The notes: generated from the letters alone by a model not told the origin. 18,951 nucleotides of DNA from JBBTVP01 sp038063175 (GCA_038063175.1 JBBTVP010000011.1:1-18951), one strand, 5' to 3'; shown: positions 1-6,725, numbered from the stretch's first letter. Numbers and translations: made by a program.

Positions 1-14
1 TTATTCTTGATCAT
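1..14 (-). CDS. First codons of a Calx-beta surface-protein-like gene (cut by window edge)
   Basis: Read on the minus strand, the first 14 bases give ATG ATC AAG AAT and two further bases, identical to the first codons (M-I-K-N) of the 560-residue Calx-beta protein whose start is at 6398. The 41 bases upstream are also identical to those upstream of that gene, including the TATACT box 6 nt before the ATG (21-26). The coding sequence therefore continues left of the window as either a paralogue of that gene or, if position 1 is a contig end, the same gene reached twice in the assembly. Only four codons are visible, so the product is inferred from the duplicate. Confidence 0.45.
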
Positions 15-55
15 GGATTAAGTATACGCCAATGGGGGGATGCAAAGTAGGGTGT
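1..55. repeat. 55-bp exact direct repeat, copy A (copy B at 6385-6439)
   Basis: Bases 1-55 are identical to 6385-6439 and diverge at the next base (g56 versus a6440). The repeat covers the first codons of a surface-protein gene on the minus strand and its presumed promoter (-10 TATACT at 21-26). Since position 1 is the window edge, the repeat may extend further left. Confidence 0.95.
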
Positions 56-69
56 GAACAACTGCCGAC

Positions 70-104
70 GCCACTATTGGCTAGTGGCTAATCGCTAGTG
101 GCTA
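70..104. repeat. Short tandem repeat with hairpin potential
   Basis: The 11-mer gctagtggcta occurs at 80-90 and 94-104 (period 14). The arm gccacta (70-76) can pair with tagtggc at 82-88, or with the second copy at 96-102, so two alternative hairpins are possible. It lies between the rpoD-tail remnant and the upstream region of the gene leaving the window. No T tract follows on either strand, so it is not a clear terminator. Confidence 0.7.
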
Positions 105-105
105 T

Positions 106-140
106 TTAATACCCCTCGAGCATGTGCGCTTTGCTGTGCT
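106..140 (-). pseudogene. Duplicated 3' end of rpoD (last ten codons)
   Basis: On the minus strand 138-106 reads H-S-K-A-H-M-L-E-G-Y-stop, exactly the last ten residues of the RpoD encoded at 1441-2640. Bases 110-140 match 1445-1475 at 30 of 31 positions. The differences within the ten codons are silent (Ala GCC to GCG, Tyr TAC to TAT), and the stop is TAA instead of TAG. In frame just upstream is a TAG (139-141), so this is an untranslated remnant. Silent-only change suggests descent from a functioning rpoD copy or allele rather than chance. The CARDB/Calx-beta gene lies exactly between this remnant and the intact rpoD end. Confidence 0.85.
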
Positions 141-155
141 ACAAACACAGGAAAA

Positions 156-1334
156 CTAGAACGGTATATCGTTGCTACAATTATTGATTTCAGAAAGCTC
201 AATAATCTGATTCAGTGTATCCGCACAAATTCGGAAAATATGCGCCCTATACGTCCCCGATGTAGCAGGTCCCACAATGTTTGACCACGATTCTATTTCT
301 GATGCGTTAGGCGAAAGATTTCCCGTAATAGCTGTCTGCTCAACATCCCAGCCAGGCTGCGTACCTGTATTGAAATCTACTTGTAGTTTTGTTCGCGAAG
401 ATGATCCTGCGAGAACATTGCCCATGTTCCGTACAACTGCAGAGAAATCATAAGTAGTTTGACCTGTTGATGTTGAAGAGTTTCCGCCATTCGTCCAAGG
501 ACTTACCACAATAAGATCAGGAAAATCATTATCATCGATGGTAATCACTCCCGACGAATTCTGCGGAGCGACTTGGTAATACACGCTGGGATCGATTGTG
601 AGAATAGCGGTTTCCTGAGGTTCCGCCACATTATCATCAATAGGAGTAAGCGGAATATCAAGATACAATGGCAAGCCTGAAATAACCTGTGGTGATTGAA
701 TAGATTGGTAATCAACTCCACCTACCGCATTCCCACTTATAGTGAAATAGACTGGAGTCGCACTACTTGGTGCGGAGCGGCGCAATCTAAATATTCCGCT
801 ATTCGCTGGCTCCCCAGCTGAAGCATCGTGTGCCACCACATACACAAAATTATTGTTAAAAAGTAAAGGAGCACAGTTGTTGGATTCGTTTGATTCAATC
901 ACATTATTTTGCACATCCGTGCATATCTCAAACCGATGAAAACCTCCTACCGCAACCCACGGAATTGCCTCACTAACGACATTCCAAACTTCTGATTCTG
1001 AGGCTCCTGGTGCAAGCGAACCAGTTTGGTTTTGGGTAAGAGGAACAACAATATCCCAAGAACCATTGTTATGGAAATCGATGCGAAGGCGCGGTTTCGA
1101 TGTCACCGCTACTCCTACTCCGGAATTCATAACAAATCCGGAAAACTGCAAATATGTAGTGTATGTAGTGGAATTTGCAATGAAAGTATAACTCAAATTT
1201 TGTACTACTAAATCAGGTGAAAGTGAAGCAATTCTAGCGAATGTCTCTTCGCGGTTGTAGCTCCGCAATGAAAAAACAAGCGCAGTTAACACAATAATTC
1301 CGAAAATCACCGGAAATATATTACGTAGCTTCAT
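156..1334 (-). CDS. Membrane-anchored CARDB/Calx-beta surface protein
   Basis: 392 residues. Residues 7-23 form one hydrophobic segment (signal anchor), placing the rest outside the cytoplasm. Three beta-sandwich modules follow: a CARDB-like domain at about 40-158 (starts PDLVV, ends with the E-x-N-E-x-NNC signature), a Calx-beta domain at about 163-270 (GVDYQ, TPIDDNVAEPQET, DDND), and a second CARDB-like domain at about 272-392 (FPDLIVV to E-x-NNC). CARDB and Calx-beta modules are typical adhesion or scaffold domains, and Calx-beta usually binds calcium; the ligand here is unknown. No enzyme motif is seen. TATATT lies 8 nt before the ATG (1343-1348), and ggaaag could serve as a weak ribosome site. 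The gene follows rpoD after 106 bp and is bracketed by the intact rpoD end and its duplicate, suggesting insertion. Confidence 0.8.
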   Translation of the reverse strand: MKLRNIFPVIFGIIVLTALVFSLRSYNREETFARIASLSPDLVVQNLSYTFIANSTTYTTYLQFSGFVMNSGVGVAVTSKPRLRIDFHNNGSWDIVVPLTQNQTGSLAPGASESEVWNVVSEAIPWVAVGGFHRFEICTDVQNNVIESNESNNCAPLLFNNNFVYVVAHDASAGEPANSGIFRLRRSAPSSATPVYFTISGNAVGGVDYQSIQSPQVISGLPLYLDIPLTPIDDNVAEPQETAILTIDPSVYYQVAPQNSSGVITIDDNDFPDLIVVSPWTNGGNSSTSTGQTTYDFSAVVRNMGNVLAGSSSRTKLQVDFNTGTQPGWDVEQTAITGNLSPNASEIESWSNIVGPATSGTYRAHIFRICADTLNQIIELSEINNCSNDIPF

Positions 1335-1440
1335 TGCTTTCCAATATAGTCTAATGGGATGGGAATATATAGAGGGGTGTGCATAAGAATCCTATGAACA
1401 CAGGCGATTTGAAAATCGAAAATTGAGACTTGAAAATTCG

Positions 1441-2640
1441 CTAGTACCCCTCGAGCATGTGGGCTTTGCTGTGCTCCCGGATCTTCGCCATCGCCTTCGC
1501 CTCAATCTGCCGGATACGCTCGCGGGTTACGCCAAACTTCTGCCCTACTTCTTCTAAGGTGTGGGTGATACCATCTTCAAGTCCAAACCGCATTTTTAAA
1601 ATCATCTGTTCACGGGGAGTAAGGTCTACGATAATTTCCGTAATTTTTTCTCGGCGAAGCCCCTGCTCGGCAACTTGCGCGGGGGTGAGATTTTTTTCGT
1701 CAGGAATAAATTCGGAGAGAAGCGAATCTTCATCGTCTCCCCCAACCGGAGACTCGAGTGAAATCACCTCCTGCGAAATCCGCTGGATGTGATGTACCTT
1801 CTCCACCGGCATTTCCATTTCGATCGCAATTTCTTCAGGAAGCGGATCGCGTCCTAGCTCCTGCATGAGTCGCCGCTTCGCTTGGGTATACTTCGCAATC
1901 GTCTCTACCATGTGGACCGGAATGCGGATGGTGCGCGATTGGTCGGCTAAGGCACGAGTGATCGCCTGCCTAATCCACCAGGTCGCATACGTAGAAAACT
2001 TGAACCCACGCCGGTAGTCGAATTTGTCGACCGCGCGCGAAAGGCCGATATTCCCCTCTTGAATCAAATCAAGGAGTGAAAGGTTTGGCGAACGGTTCAC
2101 GTACCGCTTTGCAATACTCACGACTAATCGGAGGTTCGCCTGAATAAACTTTCGGCGGCATTCCTCATCCCCCTTCTCAATTTTCTTCGCGAGATCTTTT
2201 TCGTCTTGGGAAGTAAGGAGTGGCGTCTTTCCAATTTCCCGAAGGTACATCTGCACCGAATCCGGCATTTCCTCCATGCCAGTGATTTTTACCGCCTCCT
2301 CGAGTTCCTTTTCACTTACCTCATCTTTCGGAAGTTCTATGAGCTGCGAGGTTTCCACTACCTTGATGTTTACCTTTTCAAGTTCATCGTAGACGCGCTC
2401 CAAAAACGCCACATCTTCCTCGATGTGCGGAAAATAGGTGAGCACCTCGCCATCGGTGACGAAACCCCGAGTCCGGCCTCGATCAATAAGCTCCTGGAGC
2501 GACTGGAGGTTCAGCTCCTGCTTCTGCTCTGCCTTGGTAAGCTTCTTACCTTTCTTCGACTTTCCTGCAGAGGAATGGTTCCGAAGTAATGCTTTTTTCG
2601 AAGTATCACGCCTCTTTGAATGTTTTTTTATGTGAGCCAT
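1441..2640 (-). CDS. rpoD: Primary RNA polymerase sigma factor (sigma-70/RpoD)
   Basis: 399 residues, a compact group 1 sigma factor that directs core RNA polymerase to housekeeping promoters. Visible in order: a Lys/Arg-rich N-terminus (1-41), region 1.1 (about 47-97, GFVTDGEVLTYFP), region 1.2 (about 126-150), region 2 with the core-binding and -10 recognition helices (about 163-235, including NLRLVVSIAKRY, DLIQEGNIGL and STYATWWIRQAI), region 3 (about 240-315), and region 4 with the -35 recognition helix-turn-helix (about 335-395, TLEEVGQKFGVTRERIRQIE). There is no long non-conserved insert between regions 1.2 and 2 as in E. coli. It lies downstream of dnaG in the classical order but has its own strong promoter and a structured leader. 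There is no Shine-Dalgarno sequence before the ATG. Its last ten codons are duplicated at 106-140. Confidence 0.98.
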   Translation of the reverse strand: MAHIKKHSKRRDTSKKALLRNHSSAGKSKKGKKLTKAEQKQELNLQSLQELIDRGRTRGFVTDGEVLTYFPHIEEDVAFLERVYDELEKVNIKVVETSQLIELPKDEVSEKELEEAVKITGMEEMPDSVQMYLREIGKTPLLTSQDEKDLAKKIEKGDEECRRKFIQANLRLVVSIAKRYVNRSPNLSLLDLIQEGNIGLSRAVDKFDYRRGFKFSTYATWWIRQAITRALADQSRTIRIPVHMVETIAKYTQAKRRLMQELGRDPLPEEIAIEMEMPVEKVHHIQRISQEVISLESPVGGDDEDSLLSEFIPDEKNLTPAQVAEQGLRREKITEIIVDLTPREQMILKMRFGLEDGITHTLEEVGQKFGVTRERIRQIEAKAMAKIREHSKAHMLEGY

Positions 2641-2661
2641 GTTTTTCTAGAAATGACTGAA

Positions 2662-2753
2662 GGGTGTGCTTTTCGGGAGTTCTCAAAGGCTGACGAGCCG
2701 AGAGAGAGCGCTCCGCGAGCCCCGCGGAGATAGCGTACCCGAAAAGCACACCC
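2662..2753 (-). ncRNA. Structured rpoD 5' leader: branched RNA closed by a 16-bp perfect stem
   Basis: On the minus strand the arm gggtgtgcttttcggg (2753-2738) is perfectly complementary to cccgaaaagcacaccc (2677-2662). The 60-nt interior contains two further hairpins: ctccgcg/cgcggag (2729-2723 with 2717-2711) and tctc-ggct/agcc-gaga (2703-2696 with 2691-2681, with a 3-nt bulge). Together they make a three-way junction. Transcription from the promoter at 2788-2816 would place it in the rpoD leader, ending 21 nt before the ATG. No U tract follows, so it is not a simple terminator. It could be a cis-regulatory element or an inserted REP/MITE-like palindrome. The structure is read directly from the sequence; the role is unknown. 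Confidence 0.7.
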
Positions 2754-2787
2754 GAGGGAATCATGCTCTACAGAACCTTAGCTATCG

Positions 2788-2816
2788 ATTATAGGTTTCG
2801 CGAGTGAACCGGTCAA
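2788..2816 (-). promoter_or_regulatory. Strong sigma-70 promoter for rpoD
   Basis: On the minus strand: -35 TTGACC (2816-2811), 17-nt spacer, -10 TATAAT (2793-2788). This is the best consensus match in the window. It begins just after the dnaG stop (2820-2822), so rpoD can be transcribed independently of dnaG. The predicted start near 2780 leaves a leader of about 140 nt. Confidence 0.8.
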
Positions 2817-2819
2817 ACA

Positions 2820-4604
2820 TTAGGATTCTTGTGAGATTTTCATGAACTCCTTGAGCGCGGATTCGAGCGCGGCATGATCTCCCGCCCGTTCAGCCGCCCG
2901 TATCACCATACTAAGCCGTTCCCGCTCGCTTCGGTACCGATCGAGCTTTAGCTGCTTTAATAGATCCGCAAGTTCGGATACCGCGGTAACTCCGGTAGGT
3001 CCGATGCTCGCTCCCATCGAGACAATGTCTGCAAGTTCAGAAAATTCTCCCGGGATCGGTTCTCCTTTCACGATACAGCTCAATACTTTTGTATACGGTT
3101 CTCCAAGAAATATTGCTTCACGCTCGATATCCCCCCGAAGCGCGGGCTCGGCAACCGCGAGTGAGAGAATTCGCTCAAGAATCCGATCGCGACGCGACAC
3201 CACTTCCCGTTCTGGCGCGGGTGGGGATGGAATTCCAGAAATTGAAGACGTTTTCGGCGCAACGGTAAGAATCGCAGCCATCTCTGCCAGAAGACTTCGC
3301 TCTGGAATTCCAGTCACCCCCGCAATCTCGCGGATCCAGTATGCCTGCTCAACCGGACTCACCGCCACTTTCACTTTACTAAGCACCGTTCGAATCCCCT
3401 TCTTCAGGGCCGTAGGATCATTCCGCGCAATGTTCGCGCCTTCACCCAAGTGTCGCCGAAGATAGAATCGGATCGCGGGCTCTGCGCTCGCCACCACTTC
3501 TGCAAAGCGCGCAGGATTCTCGCGGACGATGTCTGCCGGATCTTTCAGATTCGGATCAGGCCGTACTATTTTGACCGCGAGATCCAGAGCAGCTGCCAGA
3601 TCAGACACCCGCTCCGCGGCCACCTGCCCGGCCTCATCCGCATCAAACGCGAGTACCACCGTTTCCGCAGCGCGCGCGAGCTGCTTCAAATGTTCTGTGG
3701 TTGTTGCCGTTCCCGAACTCGCCGCAATATTCTTCACTCCCGACTGCCACGCCATCAGAAAATCCATCTGCCCTTCAACGAGTACCGCCACTTTCGCGTC
3801 CCGGATGTGACGTTTCGATTTCGAAAATCCGAAGAGAATTTTCGATTTCGAAAAAATCGGTGTCTCGGGAGAATTGACGTACTTCGCAGCAACGAATCCC
3901 TCGGTAGACTCCCGCCCGGAGGACGAGGATCGCCCTGGAGGGGCGGCCGACCCCTCGCTCGGGAGCACCCGACCGGTGAACGCCACCACCTTCCCGAAAT
4001 GGTTCGTAATCGGAAACATGACCCTGCCTCGAAACCGATCCCAGTAGGTGCCCCGCTCGGTTTTAAATGAAAGTCCCGCGCGCTCGATGTCCTGCATTGA
4101 AAACCCCGCTTTGGTGAGGTGACGAGAGAGGAGGTCTGATGCGTTCGGCGCAAATCCGATCTCGAATTCTTTAATAGTTTCTTCGGTGAGGCCGCGATTT
4201 GCAAGGTACTCCCGCACTCCCTTCGCTGTCGCAGTTTCTGCGGCAAGGTTTGCTACAAAAAAATCTTTTGCCACGCGGTTTATGTCGTAGAGCGCGGCAT
4301 AAGCACGCTCATCGCGATTCGTCGCCGCCATTTCAACCCCCGTCCTCTCCGCAAGAATGCGTAACGCCTCGATGAACTCGAGGTTTTCGTACTTCATGAG
4401 GAAGCTGATCGCGTCGCCCCCTTGGTTACACCCGAAACAGTGCCACGCCTGCCGGTCAGGCGACACAATAAATGAAGGGGTCTTTTCCTTGTGGAACGGG
4501 CAAAGCCCCTTGAAATTCTTCCCGGCGGGCGTGAGCGGAACGTACCCGCGCACGAAGTCGGCAATGTCGAGCTTTTCCTTTATGAGTTCGGCGGTGTTAG
4601 ACAT
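2820..4604 (-). CDS. dnaG: DNA primase DnaG
   Basis: 594 residues; makes RNA primers for the lagging strand and for restart. The N-terminal CHC2-type zinc finger is complete (C35-x2-H38 ... C56-x2-C59). The RNA polymerase core follows at about 110-260 with the YVNSPETPIFSK motif, then the TOPRIM domain at about 271-350 with VEGQMD (catalytic Glu277) and the metal-binding DAD (321-323). The remaining part, to 594, is the helicase-interaction region. Unusual is a Gly/Ser/Pro/Ala-rich insert at about 216-238, between GRVL and KYVNSPET where other DnaG proteins have only a few residues; the DNA there is rich in GC palindromes. The upstream spacer holds two perfect palindromes. The neighbour downstream is rpoD, as in the macromolecular-synthesis operon, but rpsU is absent here. 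Confidence 0.97.
   Translation of the reverse strand: MSNTAELIKEKLDIADFVRGYVPLTPAGKNFKGLCPFHKEKTPSFIVSPDRQAWHCFGCNQGGDAISFLMKYENLEFIEALRILAERTGVEMAATNRDERAYAALYDINRVAKDFFVANLAAETATAKGVREYLANRGLTEETIKEFEIGFAPNASDLLSRHLTKAGFSMQDIERAGLSFKTERGTYWDRFRGRVMFPITNHFGKVVAFTGRVLPSEGSAAPPGRSSSSGRESTEGFVAAKYVNSPETPIFSKSKILFGFSKSKRHIRDAKVAVLVEGQMDFLMAWQSGVKNIAASSGTATTTEHLKQLARAAETVVLAFDADEAGQVAAERVSDLAAALDLAVKIVRPDPNLKDPADIVRENPARFAEVVASAEPAIRFYLRRHLGEGANIARNDPTALKKGIRTVLSKVKVAVSPVEQAYWIREIAGVTGIPERSLLAEMAAILTVAPKTSSISGIPSPPAPEREVVSRRDRILERILSLAVAEPALRGDIEREAIFLGEPYTKVLSCIVKGEPIPGEFSELADIVSMGASIGPTGVTAVSELADLLKQLKLDRYRSERERLSMVIRAAERAGDHAALESALKEFMKISQES
3891..3965 (-). repeat. GC-palindromic in-frame insert within dnaG
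   Basis: This stretch encodes the Gly/Ser/Pro/Ala-rich linker of DnaG. It contains two overlapping inverted repeats, ccgccc/gggcgg (3912-3917 with 3941-3946) and gagggg/cccctc (3938-3943 with 3951-3956), which could form alternative hairpins. The reading frame is kept. A GC-rich coding palindrome is also seen in ssb. The insertion origin is inferred from the missing equivalent in typical DnaG proteins. Confidence 0.4.
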
Positions 4605-4647
4605 GGGAGTACACCGCCACTCTACTGCTACCCTCTAAGTTTTTCAA

Positions 4648-4674
4648 TAATCGATTACAACAAAGGATCCTTTG
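4648..4674. promoter_or_regulatory. Two perfect palindromes upstream of dnaG
   Basis: taatcgatta (4648-4657, 10 bp) and caaaggatcctttg (4661-4674, 14 bp) lie 3 bp apart, 44-70 bp before the dnaG ATG, within the 111-bp spacer after the surface-protein gene. Perfect dyads of this size fit protein-binding operators. The 14-mer could also fold as a weak hairpin downstream of the surface-protein gene, but no good U tract follows. No clear -35/-10 pair for dnaG was identified. Confidence 0.5.
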
Positions 4675-4715
4675 AGAAACTCCTTGTTACGTGCCTTCCT
4701 GCGATATTGATCTAG

Positions 4716-6398
4716 TTAGAGACTTGTGAGTATTTCAGCTGCCATGTCGTTCGGTGGAAGACCAGGCACCTGATACCCATTCGTAAAGTCGAGATCGGTT
4801 AATGCAGGAATAGTCGAAGTTGATACCGGAGACCAAATGGAATCATCATTCATGTCCATATCGATGAGCGCAACACTGCCCATCGCGCCGAATGCCTGTT
4901 GGGCGGTTGGAAATGCACTATCTCCGCGCACTCTAACCGCAATGAATTCTGTGCCGACACCAGTTTCCACATTCGCGACATCGGCAGCAAAATCAAAGTA
5001 GCGACTTTGACCCGTAGGAATCTTAAACGTTGTGGCTCCACTGTGGCAACCCGTAGTTGAGATAATTTCAATATCACTATTACCGGCTAAACCGACGGTG
5101 TTAAGCACATTTTGGCCATTTTGATTGCGATAGCATTGACCAACATTGATGAGCCCGGTTGGTGAGATGCTAGTATCAGGAATCGAGAAAGATGGATCCG
5201 TGTATGCGTAGAGGGAGTACTTTGAAGTGGTTGCGGACTGTGTAGAGGAACTAATGTTGAACGTCAACTTGTGAATTCTTACATCGCCCCCCAACGCCTG
5301 AACAGTGAAACGATACAATGTCGTTCCAGAACCGCTCACAAGTATGTTCGACGGTATCGAGAGTTTCGTGAAGATTGGGTACGATTTCATGATACGGACG
5401 CCTTGGACAGTAGTGTCCGCGGAACTCGGGATGATGGTGCCGCCAGAGAACGCACCGACACCGTAGTTGCCGCCGTTGCCGTCATAGTCAACCTTCAAGA
5501 GATCACCGGACGAGGCGAGCGGACCATTCACAGAAATTCCTGCAATATCTCCTTTCACGAGCATTACCTTAAAACCGTTCGATGGAACACGAAATGTACC
5601 GGACGAAATGACTGAACTTGTGGCAAGATCACTGTTTGCCGCAAACTGCGCGGTCGCAATCACGACGGTTGGATTCGCCTCGTCGTAAAGCTTCACCTCT
5701 TGGTTCACGAGGTCAATCGGTGTATTTGAGAATACATCAGAGAGTTGAAACGCCACCCGCCGGATATCGATGTCCTCATTGGAGGCAGAGAATTTCAGCC
5801 GCGTGAGGAGTACGCCAGCACTCCCGGCGGTCACTATGCGGTACCCTGGAGTCGAATCATCAACCACAGTGTAAGAGCCACTCGTCGCCACATCGTTATC
5901 AGTAATATTAACTACGCCCGAGTTCGGCGAGCCCACAGCATAAGTTGAATATGGAGTAAGAGTAAGTGTTACCGTCTCCGTTGGCTCAATGACCGCATCA
6001 TCAATTGGCGTAATCCTGATGATGGCAGAGTTTGCGCCCGCTGGTATATATTTCGTTCCTGGAGGACTAATCAGCTGGTAGTCTACTCCATTCACAGCGG
6101 TTCCAGTGAGACTAAAGAGTACGCCAAGCGCCGAAGTAGTTGGACCGGTTCTCGTAAGGCGAAATGTTCCAGGATTTAACCCCTGCTCTGCTGCGTTTCC
6201 ATCAGTTACGGTAACCGTGACTACTGGCAAGGGAGATGATGGAGGAGGGACCACTACTGATTCTGTTGGTTGTAGTGGTCCTACCGGAACAAGCTGGGCT
6301 CGTTCTTCGCTCTCTGATGGGCGAAATATAATAAAGGCAGCAATCATGACAATCACAACTCCCGCAAGGGGCACGAACATTTTCTTATTCTTGATCAT
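4716..6398 (-). CDS. Membrane-anchored Calx-beta surface protein
   Basis: 560 residues. Residues 7-25 are a hydrophobic anchor, followed by a Pro/Ser/Val-rich linker (about 28-57) and a Calx-beta domain (about 58-170; GVDYQ, TPIDDAVIEPTET, NITDND). Two further beta-rich modules appear related to each other: GVLLTRLKFSASNEDIDIRRVAF (its core, about 194-216) resembles GTTLYRFTVQALGGDVRIHKLTF later in the chain. The C-terminus carries a WSP ... TNGYQVPGLP-type stretch often seen in Parcubacteria surface proteins. It is probably a structural or adhesive extracellular protein; no catalytic residues are recognised. Its Calx-beta domain resembles that of the 392-residue protein at 156-1334. TATACT lies 6 nt before the ATG, so the mRNA is probably leaderless. 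It is transcribed divergently from rpmB. Confidence 0.82.
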   Translation of the reverse strand: MIKNKKMFVPLAGVVIVMIAAFIIFRPSESEERAQLVPVGPLQPTESVVVPPPSSPLPVVTVTVTDGNAAEQGLNPGTFRLTRTGPTTSALGVLFSLTGTAVNGVDYQLISPPGTKYIPAGANSAIIRITPIDDAVIEPTETVTLTLTPYSTYAVGSPNSGVVNITDNDVATSGSYTVVDDSTPGYRIVTAGSAGVLLTRLKFSASNEDIDIRRVAFQLSDVFSNTPIDLVNQEVKLYDEANPTVVIATAQFAANSDLATSSVISSGTFRVPSNGFKVMLVKGDIAGISVNGPLASSGDLLKVDYDGNGGNYGVGAFSGGTIIPSSADTTVQGVRIMKSYPIFTKLSIPSNILVSGSGTTLYRFTVQALGGDVRIHKLTFNISSSTQSATTSKYSLYAYTDPSFSIPDTSISPTGLINVGQCYRNQNGQNVLNTVGLAGNSDIEIISTTGCHSGATTFKIPTGQSRYFDFAADVANVETGVGTEFIAVRVRGDSAFPTAQQAFGAMGSVALIDMDMNDDSIWSPVSTSTIPALTDLDFTNGYQVPGLPPNDMAAEILTSL

Positions 6399-6439
6399 GG
6401 ATTAAGTATACGCCAATGGGGGGATGCAAAGTAGGGTGT
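6385..6439. repeat. 55-bp exact direct repeat, copy B (copy A at 1-55)
   Basis: Identical to bases 1-55. It covers codons 1-4 of the 560-residue surface protein and 41 bp of its upstream region. Identity stops at 6440. The left boundary cannot be tested because copy A begins at the window edge. Confidence 0.95.
6405..6410 (-). promoter_or_regulatory. -10 box of the surface-protein gene (leaderless)
   Basis: TATACT on the minus strand, separated from the ATG by only taatcc (6 nt), so transcription should start at or next to the A of the ATG. No good -35 is present at 16-18 bp. The same arrangement is repeated at 21-26. Confidence 0.55.
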
Positions 6440-6443
6440 AATG

Positions 6444-6472
6444 TTATCCACACAAAGTACTCTCGCTATAAT
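6444..6472 (+). promoter_or_regulatory. Upstream promoter candidate for rpmB
   Basis: A consensus TATAAT (6467-6472) lies 17 nt after TTATCC (6444-6449, a weak -35). A start near 6479 would give rpmB a leader of about 43 nt containing the palindrome ccttct-tg-agaagg (6489-6502). Confidence 0.5.
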
Positions 6473-6485
6473 GTGCTTGTCAAAC

Positions 6486-6514
6486 TTGCCTTCTTGAGAA
6501 GGAAAAAGTATACT
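6486..6514 (+). promoter_or_regulatory. Proximal promoter of rpmB with internal palindrome
   Basis: TTGCCT (6486-6491), a 17-nt spacer and TATACT (6509-6514), ending 7 nt before the rpmB ATG, predict a leaderless transcript. The inverted repeat ccttct/agaagg (6489-6502) overlaps the -35 and spacer, a position typical for an operator. No Shine-Dalgarno sequence is present between the -10 box and the ATG. Confidence 0.55.
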
Positions 6515-6521
6515 TTCCACC

Positions 6522-6725
6522 ATGCGTAAATGCTTGAACTGCGGCAAGACCTCGATTATGGCGGGAACTCGGAAACTGCTCCGCGGCCACTACAACCCCA
6601 CGAACTGGAGCCGTAAATATCCCAACCTCCAAAAAACAACGCTCCAGAATGGGACGCGCGGTTTGGTATGCACGAAGTGCCTGAAAGTGATTGCGAAGCA
6701 TCGGCCCGGTGGACGGGGGCATTAG
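6522..6725 (+). CDS. rpmB: 50S ribosomal protein L28
   Basis: 67 residues, a large-subunit ribosomal protein. The L28 signature is clear: an N-terminal C-x2-CGK, a central YPNLQKTTLQNGTRGLVC and the following CTKCL. Two Cys pairs (Cys4/Cys7 and the C-x2-C near residue 50) make it a zinc-ribbon type L28. It is at the short end of the family. It is transcribed away from the surface-protein gene from one or two promoters in the 123-bp divergent spacer. A 5-bp hairpin (accag/ctggt, 6733-6749) follows the stop but has no T tract, so read-through into the tRNA-like region is possible. Confidence 0.95.
   Translation: MRKCLNCGKTSIMAGTRKLLRGHYNPTNWSRKYPNLQKTTLQNGTRGLVCTKCLKVIAKHRPGGRGH

Noticed and set aside
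1405..1418. Terminator after rpoD (cgattt-ga-aaatcg palindrome)
   Set aside because: AT-rich stem with a 2-nt centre and no T tract on the minus strand; only a short palindrome among attttcaa-like repeats.
2662..2753. Intrinsic terminator of dnaG
   Set aside because: The stem lies downstream of the rpoD promoter, has a 60-nt interior and no U tract after the second arm.
3004..4246. Several 90-200 residue ORFs opposite or across dnaG
   Set aside because: They are shadows of dnaG; their composition (runs of Ser/Arg) reflects antisense reading and no family is recognised.
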